Shown here one piece after another: positions 8,656-17,248 of a DNA stretch of 64,000 nucleotides. The stretch's first letter is position 1, and each line of letters starts with the position of its first letter. The translations under genes and the position numbers were made by a program. Source of the DNA: Chelonobacter sp050613185 (GTDB taxonomy: Bacteria; Pseudomonadota; Gammaproteobacteria; Enterobacterales; Pasteurellaceae); NCBI RefSeq assembly GCF_050613185.1, contig NZ_CP192511.1, positions 62,001 to 126,000 on the forward strand. The letters are read 5' to 3'. A model generated the notes under the pieces. That model worked only from the letters and a program-made list of their open reading frames with translations, ran no database searches and was not told the origin of the DNA.

Positions 8656-11289
8656 ATGAAGATAAGCTCCGCATTATTCGCCGAATCTTGGCAGAAATAT
8701 CTCTTACTGCTTGCCTCTCTAACGGGCGTGGGTTTTCTCAGCAGCGGCGTGGTCACTTGGATCGCCGCCAATTGGGATTATTTTGATAAATTCAGCAAAC
8801 TGTATGCCACACAAGGTTTATTCTTCGTCAGTATGGCGGCGGGAATGGTGTGTTATTACCGCGAATACCGTAAACTCGGGCAAGTGCGGTTGAAATTTGT
8901 CAGCAGCAGTTTTTTCTTTATCGCTGCCGTGCTGATTGGCGCATTACTGGCGTTAATCGGGCAGATTTACCAAACCGGCGCCGATCCTTGGCAATTATTC
9001 GCACTATGGTCACTGTTGCAAATCCCATTATTCCTGGCACTGCCGAATACCGCCGCGGTGTTATTACTGCTCGCGACCGGTAACCTGGGGCTGGCACTCT
9101 ATCTTGAGCTGTTTTGGTTGCAGACGTATTCGTTATATCTGATGATCCTACTCAACCTCTGTTTTGTGATCTTAAGCGAAATTTTCAATAAAACTTTACA
9201 CGATCAAGATTGGCACATCAGCTCCAAAGTCAGCAATACTGTGCTGATCGGGTATCTGCTCCTGCTCTGCGCCAGCACGCTAAATAGCGCCCCCTTGGTG
9301 TGGTTGCTCTCTGCCGTCATGCTTTATTATTACAAACGGCAGCGCCACGATCTGTTTAACCAAAGCGGTTATTGGGCTTGTCTGTTATTCAGCATAGATA
9401 TTTTTTTGTTAAATGTGAATGGCTGGAATATCGGCGGGGTTTTACTGGCGACAATCATCACTCTCGGCGCTGCGGCTTTCCTCGGTATCCATTTGAAAAA
9501 ACAATATCAGCAGCAGGGGCAAGGCACGCCTTGGCCGGTGCAAATCCTGTTTACCTCACTGGCAATCCTTGCCACATTGTTGCTGATCATCCTTCTGTTT
9601 GTAGCGGACATTTTTGAACCGGACCATCTGTTTCTGATGACATCTCTGGCGTTCCTCGCCATCGGCGCGGCACTCTATGCCAAAAAAGCCAATGAATATG
9701 CCAGTGGTCTCTTGATTATGGTTGGCTTGGGGCTTTATGTTTTCCATTATCTGTTTAATGATCTCTTCAGCTTCCGACCGGACGAGGCGTTTTCGGCACG
9801 AAATTGGGATTTGCTCGGCATTATTGTCATCAGCCTGCTGTGTTACCTGTTTATTGCGACTAATTGGGTCAAAACCGGCAGCCTTATCCTGCTGCTGTTT
9901 ATCTTATTATATACTTTCGGTTTTCAAAACCATTACCTGTATGGGCTCGATCCAACTCAAGAGCCGCAATATGATTTTTGGTATTTAGTGTTTGATTATT
10001 ATGCCGGTTATTGGTTGGCGCTCGGCAGCTTGATTCTGTTCTGTTTGAGCCTGCGCCCGTGGCGTTATCACGCCCATATTCAAAGTGCGGCATGGGCATT
10101 TTGGCTGGTTTATATCGGTTTTATCGCAAAGCCGGATATTTATATCTCTTTGAATAGCGTAGAGGCAAATCCGCTCTCCGCTCACAATCATATTCGTGAA
10201 TTTTTCCATATTATCACCAATTCCCTGTTCACGGCGGAAGGCTGGCGTTGGACGACGTTGATCCTGCTGCTGATTTGCCTGTCCCCGGTGCTGATCCATC
10301 TCTGGATCAGCCGCCAGCAACACTTGAAAATACAAAGTGCGGTGACCATCGCCCTGCTGCTGGCGGTTTTCGGACTAGCTTTTATCGCCTCCCCCGGGAT
10401 TTTGCTCGGCTTCGCTTTACTGCTGATGGCTTACCCGAATCACAATCGACTGCTGTTCGGTTGCGCCCTGCTCGCGATTATCGGCTTTTTGGCAAAATAC
10501 TATTACTGGCTGGGTTTGCCGTTACTGTATAAATCCTTTTTACTGTTAGCCAACGCGCTCTTGTTCCTGTTAGCCGCGCTGTATTTACAGCGCCAATGCC
10601 GGCGTACAAGTGCGGTACAAACGGCTGCCCCGCATTATCAAGGCAAGATCGGTTGGTTTACGCCGTCGCTCGCCGCACTCACGCTGTTGCTGACACTGGC
10701 TGTCGGCAACTTCAGCATTCAAAAATACGAAAATGTGCTGAACAACGGCAAAACGGTGATCCTCGCCTTGGCGCCGATCGATCCGCGTTCGATTATGCAG
10801 GGCGATTATATGGAACTGAACTACAATTTGCTGAATCAAGTGCGGTCTGAAATCGAGAAACAGCAAGAGGATAAGCGAATCGAGTTTAACGTCGATCAAC
10901 TGCGCACCATTCAATCGCAAGACAGCGGCGAAAGCTATACTATCAACGAGGTTGACCAAGAAGCCTACGCCCGCTTCAAACAATGGCTTGATCAACGCCC
11001 GACACAACTGTACGCACTGTTAAAACAAAACCCTGACGGCACAAGTACGCTTTGCCGTTTGGCTGCAACATTGCCAACGGATTACCACGATTGCCTGGCG
11101 GATATTGCCATCAAACTGCGTATCCGTGACTACCGCACATTATGGAACCTGAAAATGCCCGGACAGCAATTCTTCTTTGCCGAAGGACAAGCCGCGCATT
11201 TTGGGCAAGCCCAATACGGGGAATTCCGTGTGCTAAACGGCACGGCATTGTTGGCACGTTTGTTGGATAGTGAAATGAGAGGGTTGTAG
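8656..11289 (+). CDS. large membrane protein: DUF2157-like, DUF4401-like and GDYXXLXY regions
   Basis: 877 residues. The first 650 or so form about 20 hydrophobic segments; the opening (LTGVGFLSSGVVTWIAANWDYF, LIGQIYQTGADPWQLFALWSLL) matches the DUF2157 family and the middle resembles DUF4401. The last 190 residues are a soluble domain carrying IMQGDYMELNY, the signature of the GDYXXLXY family. In many genomes these are two or three separate genes; here all are one polypeptide. No biochemical function is established. The start is clear, with GAGGAAG before the ATG. The first coding bases overlap nothing, and the leader contains two hairpins. It is not obviously co-transcribed with pth, 67 bases downstream. 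Confidence 0.85.
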   Translation: MKISSALFAESWQKYLLLLASLTGVGFLSSGVVTWIAANWDYFDKFSKLYATQGLFFVSMAAGMVCYYREYRKLGQVRLKFVSSSFFFIAAVLIGALLALIGQIYQTGADPWQLFALWSLLQIPLFLALPNTAAVLLLLATGNLGLALYLELFWLQTYSLYLMILLNLCFVILSEIFNKTLHDQDWHISSKVSNTVLIGYLLLLCASTLNSAPLVWLLSAVMLYYYKRQRHDLFNQSGYWACLLFSIDIFLLNVNGWNIGGVLLATIITLGAAAFLGIHLKKQYQQQGQGTPWPVQILFTSLAILATLLLIILLFVADIFEPDHLFLMTSLAFLAIGAALYAKKANEYASGLLIMVGLGLYVFHYLFNDLFSFRPDEAFSARNWDLLGIIVISLLCYLFIATNWVKTGSLILLLFILLYTFGFQNHYLYGLDPTQEPQYDFWYLVFDYYAGYWLALGSLILFCLSLRPWRYHAHIQSAAWAFWLVYIGFIAKPDIYISLNSVEANPLSAHNHIREFFHIITNSLFTAEGWRWTTLILLLICLSPVLIHLWISRQQHLKIQSAVTIALLLAVFGLAFIASPGILLGFALLLMAYPNHNRLLFGCALLAIIGFLAKYYYWLGLPLLYKSFLLLANALLFLLAALYLQRQCRRTSAVQTAAPHYQGKIGWFTPSLAALTLLLTLAVGNFSIQKYENVLNNGKTVILALAPIDPRSIMQGDYMELNYNLLNQVRSEIEKQQEDKRIEFNVDQLRTIQSQDSGESYTINEVDQEAYARFKQWLDQRPTQLYALLKQNPDGTSTLCRLAATLPTDYHDCLADIAIKLRIRDYRTLWNLKMPGQQFFFAEGQAAHFGQAQYGEFRVLNGTALLARLLDSEMRGL

Positions 11290-11356
11290 CAACAAGTTGT
11301 CGATTGTAGCAAGTGCGGTTTTAGCGTAAAATACGCCTCTATTTTTAGCTCAAACG

Positions 11357-11953
11357 ATGAAAAATACCGTGTCGCAAATTAAATTAATCGTCGGGTTAGC
11401 CAATCCCGGCAGTCAGTACGCACAAACGCGCCATAATGCCGGCGAATGGCTGATGGCGCGTTTGTGCCGTCAACATAACCTCAACTTAACCGCCGACAGC
11501 AAATTCTTCGGACATACTGCGCGTGCGTTGATTGCCGGTCAAGAAGTGCGGTTGCTTGTGCCGAGCACGTTTATGAACCTCAGCGGCAAAGCGGTCGGCG
11601 CACTGGCGAATTTTTACCGCATTCAGCCGGAAGAGATTTTGGTGGCGCATGACGAATTGGATCTGCCGCCCGGGGCGGCAAAATTGAAACTCGGCGGCGG
11701 ACACGGCGGACACAACGGTTTGAAAGACATTATCGCCAGTCTCGGCAATAATAAAAATTTCCACCGTCTGCGAATCGGTATCGGACACCCCGGCGATAAA
11801 AATCGGGTCTCGGCTTATGTGTTGGGCAAACCGCCGCAAAATGAACTGAATTTAATCGAACAAGCGGTGGATGAAGCGGCATTATGCATTGAGATTATGC
11901 TGAAAGACGGCATGACCAAAGCGACCAATCGTTTGAATAGTTTTAAAATTTAA
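11357..11953 (+). CDS. pth: peptidyl-tRNA hydrolase
   Basis: 198 residues of the bacterial Pth family, which frees tRNA from peptidyl-tRNA that drops off the ribosome. The diagnostic LIVGLANPGSQYAQTRHNAG includes Asn16 and the catalytic His26; FMNLSGKAV, VAHDELDLPPG and GGGHGGHNGLKDI follow in order. The gene is followed 20 bases later by ychF, the usual pth-ychF pair, and probably forms one transcript with it. No strong ribosome-binding site precedes this ATG, but it gives the normal N terminus. Confidence 0.96.
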   Translation: MKNTVSQIKLIVGLANPGSQYAQTRHNAGEWLMARLCRQHNLNLTADSKFFGHTARALIAGQEVRLLVPSTFMNLSGKAVGALANFYRIQPEEILVAHDELDLPPGAAKLKLGGGHGGHNGLKDIIASLGNNKNFHRLRIGIGHPGDKNRVSAYVLGKPPQNELNLIEQAVDEAALCIEIMLKDGMTKATNRLNSFKI

Positions 11954-11972
11954 TCTGAAAAAGGAAAATATT

Positions 11973-13064
11973 ATGGGATTTAAGTGCGGTATCGTCGGTT
12001 TACCGAATGTGGGCAAGTCGACCCTATTTAACGCATTGACAAAAGCAGGCATTGAAGCGGCGAACTATCCGTTTTGCACCATCGAGCCGAACACCGGCGT
12101 TGTGCCGATGCCGGATCCGCGTTTAGAGGCGCTGGCGGAAATCGTCAAGCCGCAACGGGTGCTGCCGACCACCATGGAATTTGTCGATATCGCCGGTCTG
12201 GTTGCCGGAGCGAGCAAAGGCGAAGGGTTGGGCAACAAATTCTTAGCCAATATCCGCGAAACCGACGCGATCGGACACGTGGTACGCTGTTTTGAGAACG
12301 ACGATATTGTGCACGTTGCCGGTCAGATCAATCCGGCGGAAGACATCGACACCATCAACACCGAACTGGCGTTAGCCGATTTGGACAGCTGCGAAAAAGC
12401 CATTCAACGCCTGACCAAACGTGCCAAAGGCGGCGACAAAGAGGCGAAATTCGAATTATCGATTATGGAGAAAATCCTGCCAGTGTTAGAAAATGCCGGT
12501 ATGATCCGCTCGGTTGGTTTGGACAAAGATGAGTTACACGCGATTAAAGGCTACAATTTCTTAACCCTGAAACCGACAATGTACATCGCCAACGTTAACG
12601 AAGACGGCTTTGAAAACAATCCTTATTTAGATCGCGTACGTGAAATTGCCGCAAACGAAGGCGCTGTGGTTGTGCCGGTCTGTGCCGCGATCGAGTCGGA
12701 AATTGCCGAGTTAGACGACGAAGAAAAAGTGGAATTTTTGCAAGATCTCGGCATTGAAGAACCGGGTTTAAACCGCGTGATCCGCGCCGGTTATGCGTTA
12801 CTCAATCTGCAAACCTACTTCACCGCCGGGGTGAAAGAAGTGCGCGCCTGGACGGTTGCCGTCGGCGCAACCGCCCCGAAAGCCGCCGCCGTGATCCACA
12901 CCGATTTTGAAAAAGGCTTTATCCGCGCCGAAGTGATCGCCTACGACGATTTCATTCAATTCAAAGGTGAAAACGGCGCAAAAGAAGCCGGTAAATGGCG
13001 TTTGGAAGGCAAAGACTATATCGTTAAAGACGGCGATGTCATGCACTTCCGGTTTAATGTGTAA
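11973..13064 (+). CDS. ychF: redox-regulated ribosome-associated ATPase YchF (OLA1 family)
   Basis: 363 residues, full length for YchF. The P-loop GLPNVGKST spans residues 9-17, followed by DIAGLVAGASKGEGLGNKFL and NVNE in place of the NKxD motif; that change is known to shift YchF from GTP to ATP. A C-terminal TGS domain contains FFTAGVKEVRAWTV-like sequence (here YFTAGVKEVRAW) and ends MHFRFNV. The ATG follows AAAGGA. It lies just downstream of pth and ends in a terminator. Confidence 0.97.
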   Translation: MGFKCGIVGLPNVGKSTLFNALTKAGIEAANYPFCTIEPNTGVVPMPDPRLEALAEIVKPQRVLPTTMEFVDIAGLVAGASKGEGLGNKFLANIRETDAIGHVVRCFENDDIVHVAGQINPAEDIDTINTELALADLDSCEKAIQRLTKRAKGGDKEAKFELSIMEKILPVLENAGMIRSVGLDKDELHAIKGYNFLTLKPTMYIANVNEDGFENNPYLDRVREIAANEGAVVVPVCAAIESEIAELDDEEKVEFLQDLGIEEPGLNRVIRAGYALLNLQTYFTAGVKEVRAWTVAVGATAPKAAAVIHTDFEKGFIRAEVIAYDDFIQFKGENGAKEAGKWRLEGKDYIVKDGDVMHFRFNV

Positions 13065-13074
13065 CAAAACATCA

Positions 13075-13099
13075 AACGCTGCGAATGAGCAGCGTTTTT
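13075..13099 (+). terminator. terminator after ychF
   Basis: AACGCTGC and GCAGCGTT pair perfectly around a six-base loop and run into TTTTT. It separates the chromosomal pth-ychF unit from the AT-rich restriction island. Confidence 0.85.
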
Positions 13100-13130
13100 A
13101 TAAGCTACTTATTTATAAGAACATTACTCG

Positions 13131-13565
13131 ATGACTAAGCTAACCTCTGATCAAATAAGTAAAAATATGAAGGCTAATAAAAGCTCAGGTACAAAACCGG
13201 AACTACTGCTAGCTAAGACATTATGGAAAATGGGATTGCGCTATCGAAAAAATGATAAACGTGTTTTCGGAAAACCTGATTTAACATTTTTTAAACATAA
13301 AATAGCAATTTTTGTCGATGGTGAATTCTGGCACGGAAAAGATTGGAATATACACAAATACGATATCAAAAGTAATAAAGAATTTTGGATTACAAAAATA
13401 GAACGAAACATGGCAAGAGACAACGAAGTCAATAAAAAGTTAAAAGAATCTGGTTGGACGGTTCTACGTTTCTGGGGAAAAGATATACAAAAACACCTAA
13501 TTTTGTATACAAAAATGATAGAGAAAGTAATTTATGAAAAAAAAATACATGAAAATAGAAAGTGA
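13131..13565 (+). CDS. vsr: very short patch repair endonuclease, variant lacking zinc cysteines
   Basis: 144 residues of the Vsr family, which nicks beside T:G mismatches left by deamination of 5-methylcytosine. Recognisable blocks are MKANKSSGTKPELLLAKTLW, KRVFGKPD (Asp50, the catalytic Asp position), FVDGEFWHG (Asp63, His68), FWITKIERNMARD and GWTVLRFW. Classical Vsr has GCFWH, a second Cys shortly after and WEC, which hold a structural zinc; here these read GEFWH, GKDW and WGKD, so the zinc cysteines are gone. The gene overlaps the methyltransferase by 32 bases, fitting a repair role tied to that enzyme. It is very AT-rich and I see no uptake signals in it. Confidence 0.88.
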   Translation: MTKLTSDQISKNMKANKSSGTKPELLLAKTLWKMGLRYRKNDKRVFGKPDLTFFKHKIAIFVDGEFWHGKDWNIHKYDIKSNKEFWITKIERNMARDNEVNKKLKESGWTVLRFWGKDIQKHLILYTKMIEKVIYEKKIHENRK

Positions 13566-14640
13566 GCAACTCCCTGTAGAAGATAAAGCTGCTCAATATT
13601 CACTATTTCAACATACGGCAAACATCCCCCCTTCAATCAATCCCGATTTTACTTTTATCGATCTGTTTGCAGGTATTGGAGGTTTTAGAATCGCAATGCA
13701 AAACTTAGGAGGAGTGTGCGTTTTTTCCAGTGAATGGGACGAAAAAGCACAAAAAACCTATGCTGCTAATTTTGGCGAAGTACCATTCGGTGATATTACT
13801 CTTGAAGAAACCAAACAATATATTCCCCCAAAATTTGATGTGTTGTGTGCAGGATTTCCATGCCAAGCTTTTTCAATTGCAGGAAAAAGAGGAGGATTTG
13901 AAGATACCAGAGGTACATTATTTTTTGATGTTGCAGAGATAATTAAAAGACACCAACCTAAAGCATTTTTCCTTGAAAATGTTAAGGGTCTAATCAGTCA
14001 TGATCGAGGAAGAACACTAAAAACTATATTGAATACACTACGAGATGATTTAGGATATTTTGTCCCTAAACCAGAAATAATTAATGCGAAAGATTTTGGA
14101 GTACCTCAAAATCGAGAACGTATTTTTATTGTAGGATTTCATTCTGATACACAGGTCAGTGAGTTTTCTTATCCAAAACCACTAGATATTAAAACGACAT
14201 TTAGAGATATTCGAGAAAAAAATACTGTCCCGACAAAATATTATTTATCAACTCAATATATAAACACTTTAAAGGCTCATAAACTAAGACATGAAAGTAA
14301 GGGTAATGGTTTTGGCTATGAAATTATACCTGATAACGGCATTTCAAATGCCATTGTTGTTGGAGGGATGGGGAGAGAGCGCAATTTAGTTATTGATCAT
14401 CGAATTACCGATTTTACCCCTACAACCAACATAAAAGGAGAAGTAAATCGTGAAGGGATCAGAAAAATGACTCCTCGTGAATGGGCTAGATTACAAGGAT
14501 TTCCCGAACAATTTATAATCCCTGTTTCCGATGCTTCCGCATATAAACAATTTGGAAATTCTGTTGCTGTACCAGCGATCCAAGCAACTGCTTTTCGACT
14601 CATATCAAAAATAAAGGAGATATTAAATGCCAAAAAATAA
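13534..14640 (+). CDS. DNA cytosine-5 methyltransferase
   Basis: 368 residues with all main C5-methyltransferase motifs in order: I (FIDLFAGIGGFR, 41-52), IV (GFPCQAFS with catalytic Cys110), VI (ENV, 148-150), VIII (QNRERIF, 192-198), IX (RKMTPREWARLQGFPE, 310-325) and X (QFGNSVAVP, 339-347). The target-recognition region lies at about 205-305, so the recognised sequence cannot be read off. The start codon is followed by nine A; a second in-frame ATG at 13549 comes after that tract. It is the middle gene of three overlapping AT-rich genes (vsr, methyltransferase, candidate restriction enzyme), which together look like a type II system acquired by transfer. Confidence 0.95.
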   Translation: MKKKYMKIESEQLPVEDKAAQYSLFQHTANIPPSINPDFTFIDLFAGIGGFRIAMQNLGGVCVFSSEWDEKAQKTYAANFGEVPFGDITLEETKQYIPPKFDVLCAGFPCQAFSIAGKRGGFEDTRGTLFFDVAEIIKRHQPKAFFLENVKGLISHDRGRTLKTILNTLRDDLGYFVPKPEIINAKDFGVPQNRERIFIVGFHSDTQVSEFSYPKPLDIKTTFRDIREKNTVPTKYYLSTQYINTLKAHKLRHESKGNGFGYEIIPDNGISNAIVVGGMGRERNLVIDHRITDFTPTTNIKGEVNREGIRKMTPREWARLQGFPEQFIIPVSDASAYKQFGNSVAVPAIQATAFRLISKIKEILNAKK

Positions 14641-15235
14641 AGATTTAATTCATATAACCATTATAAAAGAGATCATAGAAAAGCTGCCGATTAATGAAAA
14701 TTGGAAGCCAAGTGATTTTATAAAAAATTACTGGACTTTTTATAAAGACAACTATCCCAATAATCCTAGTATTAATGGTACTATTTTTGAAGAGCTACTT
14801 GTTCTATCCTTACTACGTGAAAATATTTCACCGATTTACGTACAAGCAAAATTAGCATTTGTCCCTAATGTAATTCTTGACATAGTCTTATATAATCGAA
14901 AAACACCAATTACTATTAGTGCCAAAACCACACTGCGAGAACGCTGGAAACAAGCAGATTTAGAAGCTATGGCGACAAAATATGTACATAGGGAAGCTAA
15001 ATGCTATGTTGTTACATTATCACACAATGAAGTTTTTGCCCGACGAAATGAGAATAACAGTTATATGGGAATAAATGATTTTATTTTAGCTGATACAGAT
15101 GATTATGATCATTTAATAAATAAATTAAAAAAACTACACTTTTCTAAAAGTGAAGAAATAAAAATTATTACTACAGATGAAAAATATGTTGATAAATCAA
15201 CCATAAAATCAACATATAATCTTTCCTTTGACTAA
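14627..15235 (+). CDS. candidate type II restriction endonuclease
   Basis: 202 residues that I cannot place in a named restriction enzyme family. It overlaps the methyltransferase gene by 14 bases and has a strong AAAGGAGA site, so it is translated from the same message. A plausible PD-(D/E)XK core is visible: Glu55/Glu56 in NGTIFEELL, Asp85 in NVILDIVLY and Lys100 in TISAKTTLRERWKQAD, giving D-x14-K with Ala-Lys in place of (D/E)-x-K. The phrase KTTLRERWKQAD followed by a helix and a KCYVVTLS strand is reminiscent of small type II enzymes. Position and size support the call; activity is inferred. Confidence 0.7.
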   Translation: MPKNKDLIHITIIKEIIEKLPINENWKPSDFIKNYWTFYKDNYPNNPSINGTIFEELLVLSLLRENISPIYVQAKLAFVPNVILDIVLYNRKTPITISAKTTLRERWKQADLEAMATKYVHREAKCYVVTLSHNEVFARRNENNSYMGINDFILADTDDYDHLINKLKKLHFSKSEEIKIITTDEKYVDKSTIKSTYNLSFD

Positions 15236-15254
15236 CGGGAAATAAATAATAAAC

Positions 15255-15527
15255 ATGAACAACTCAGTATTAACCGTGATCGGTAAAGATCGGATCGGGA
15301 TTGTGTATGATGTGGCGAAATTGTTAGCCGAACAACAGATTAATATCGTCAATATCAGCCAACAATTAATGAATGAATTTTTTACCATGATTGTGTTGGT
15401 GGATACCAGCGCGTGCGCCAAAGATTATCAAACCTTGTCCGCATTTTTTGTTGAAGAAGGCAAAAAATTGGGCTTGGAATTGCGCTTGCAAAATACCGAT
15501 ATTTTTAATGCCATGCACCGGATTTAA
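15255..15527 (+). CDS. ACT domain protein, UPF0237 family
   Basis: 90 residues forming one ACT domain: VLTVIGKDRIGIVYDVAKLLAEQ, then NIVNISQQLMNEFFTMIVLVD and a second strand-helix repeat. ACT domains usually bind amino acids or other small ligands as regulators. The gene sits 10 bases before the UPF0210 gene, a pairing seen widely in bacteria, so the two probably act together, but the ligand is unknown. GC content and codon use return to the chromosomal type here, marking the right edge of the restriction island. Confidence 0.9.
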   Translation: MNNSVLTVIGKDRIGIVYDVAKLLAEQQINIVNISQQLMNEFFTMIVLVDTSACAKDYQTLSAFFVEEGKKLGLELRLQNTDIFNAMHRI

Positions 15528-15537
15528 AGGATTGAAA

Positions 15538-16899
15538 ATGAGCAACAGTATTCAGTCTTATGAAATTTTAGAAACGCTGAAAATGGTGTCGGATCAACAC
15601 TTTGATGTGCGCACCATCACCATCGGCATTGATCTGCATGATTGTATCAGCCCCGATTTGGCAACCTTAAACCAAAATATTTTCAACAAAATCACCCATG
15701 TCGGCAAAGATTTGGTGCAAACCGCCAAAGAGCTGTCGGCAAAATATGGCGTACCGATTGTGAATCAGCGCATTTCGGTGACGCCGATTGCGCAAATCGC
15801 CGCGGCAACCAAAGCGGACAGTTATGTCTCGATTGCCCAAACCTTGGATCGCGCCGCCAAAGCGATTGGGGTCTCGTTTATCGGCGGTTTTTCCGCGTTG
15901 GTACAAAAAGGCATGAGCCCGTCGGACGAAGTATTAATCCGCTCGATTCCGGAAGCGATGAAAACCACCGATATTGTCTGTAGTTCGGTCAATATCGGCT
16001 CGACCAAAGCCGGAATCAATATGGACGCGGTGAAACTGGTCGGCGAAATCGTAAAACAGACCGCCGAAACCACACCGGAAGGTTTTGGCTGTGCCAAACT
16101 GGTGATTTTCTGCAATGCCGTGGAAGACAACCCGTTTATGGCGGGTGCATTTCACGGTTCAGGCGAAGGTGATACGATTATCAATGTCGGCGTTTCCGGT
16201 CCGGGCGTGGTCAAAGCCGCATTGGAAAACGCCAATGCGCAAACCTTAACCGAAGTGGCAGAGGTGGTAAAGAAAACCGCATTTAAAATCACCCGCGTCG
16301 GCGAATTAATCGGGCAGGAAGCCAGCAAACGCTTAGGCATTCCGTTCGGCATTTTGGATCTCTCCCTTGCGCCGACCCCTGCCGTCGGCGACAGCGTGGC
16401 ACGGATTTTGGAGCAAATGGGCTTGAGTATCTGCGGCACGCACGGCACCACTGCCGCACTGGCGTTGCTAAACGACGCGGTGAAAAAAGGCGGCATGATG
16501 GCGTCAAGTGCGGTCGGCGGTTTAAGCGGCGCCTTTATTCCGGTTTCCGAAGATGAAGGCATGATTAAAGCGGCTGAACAAGGGGTGCTCACCCTCGATA
16601 AATTGGAAGCAATGACCGCCGTTTGCTCCGTCGGTTTGGATATGATCGCCGTACCGGGCTACACCACTGCCGCCACCATTTCAGGCATTATCGCCGATGA
16701 AGCGGCAATCGGCATGATCAACAGCAAAACCACTGCGGTGCGGATTATCCCCGTGCCAAATAAAGATGTCGGCGACAGCGTGGAATTCGGCGGCTTACTC
16801 GGCTATGCACCGATTATGCCAATCAAACAAGGCAATTGCGAAATTTTCATCAACCGCGGCGGCCGCATTCCGGCGCCGGTGCAGGCATTGAAAAATTAA
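15538..16899 (+). CDS. PFL-like family protein, UPF0210
   Basis: 453 residues from the ATG at 15538, which has AAAGG upstream and follows the ACT gene directly; a longer frame reaching back to 15391 lies inside that gene and is false. It matches UPF0210 (PF05167-like), seen in RTITIGIDLHDCIS, GVSFIGGFSALVQKGM, NPFMAGAFHGSGEGD, LSLAPTPAVGDSVA and the end INRGGRIPAPVQALKN. Members have a fold related to pyruvate formate-lyase, but catalysis is not shown. Function unknown; the conserved partner is the ACT protein upstream. Confidence 0.92.
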   Translation: MSNSIQSYEILETLKMVSDQHFDVRTITIGIDLHDCISPDLATLNQNIFNKITHVGKDLVQTAKELSAKYGVPIVNQRISVTPIAQIAAATKADSYVSIAQTLDRAAKAIGVSFIGGFSALVQKGMSPSDEVLIRSIPEAMKTTDIVCSSVNIGSTKAGINMDAVKLVGEIVKQTAETTPEGFGCAKLVIFCNAVEDNPFMAGAFHGSGEGDTIINVGVSGPGVVKAALENANAQTLTEVAEVVKKTAFKITRVGELIGQEASKRLGIPFGILDLSLAPTPAVGDSVARILEQMGLSICGTHGTTAALALLNDAVKKGGMMASSAVGGLSGAFIPVSEDEGMIKAAEQGVLTLDKLEAMTAVCSVGLDMIAVPGYTTAATISGIIADEAAIGMINSKTTAVRIIPVPNKDVGDSVEFGGLLGYAPIMPIKQGNCEIFINRGGRIPAPVQALKN

Positions 16900-16910
16900 T
16901 TGATCACCAA

Positions 16911-16943
16911 AAGTGCGGTCAGAATCTAATCTGAACCGCACTT
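16911..16943. terminator. inverted uptake-signal pair acting as bidirectional terminator
   Basis: AAGTGCGGT and ACCGCACTT stand in inverted orientation 15 bases apart, with extra pairing AGA/TCT inside. The hairpin lies between the convergent ends of the UPF0210 gene and higA. Confidence 0.65.
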
Positions 16944-16947
16944 GATG

Positions 16948-17247
16948 TTACAAATCAAATCCAATCCGAGTCCCGTCAGGCATGGTTACATCTAAACTCA
17001 ACTTTCCGCCTAACCCATTGATATACCGTTTTAAAGTAGATAAGCGCGGATCATTATCCGGCTGTTCCATTCTGACGATTGCCGGCTGCGACACACCCAT
17101 TATGTCTGCCAATTCTTTTTGTGACATATTGAGTTTATCACGTAACATATTCAGCGTGATTTTACGGCTTTCTTCTTCGACTTTGGCTTTAACCCATGCT
17201 TGAACTTCAGGACTTTCTTTTGCCAAGAGTTCTTGAAATGTTGACAT
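16948..17247 (-). CDS. higA: HigA-type antitoxin (XRE helix-turn-helix)
   Basis: 99 residues with a helix-turn-helix of the Cro/CI (XRE) type at about 33-60 (MLRDKLNMSQKELADIMGVS, then QPAIVRMEQ). The C-terminal part (PDNDPRLSTLKRYINGLGGKLSLDV) is typical of antitoxins paired with Gp49-type toxins. It has a GAGG site and starts one base after the toxin stop, giving the toxin-first order of higBA modules. It probably neutralises the toxin and represses the promoter upstream of it. Confidence 0.88.
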   Translation of the reverse strand: MSTFQELLAKESPEVQAWVKAKVEEESRKITLNMLRDKLNMSQKELADIMGVSQPAIVRMEQPDNDPRLSTLKRYINGLGGKLSLDVTMPDGTRIGFDL

Positions 17248-17248
17248 A

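Noticed and set aside
15391..15537. Extended start of the UPF0210 protein
   Set aside because: It lies wholly inside the ACT gene in another frame and has no family similarity; the ATG at 15538 has a ribosome-binding site.
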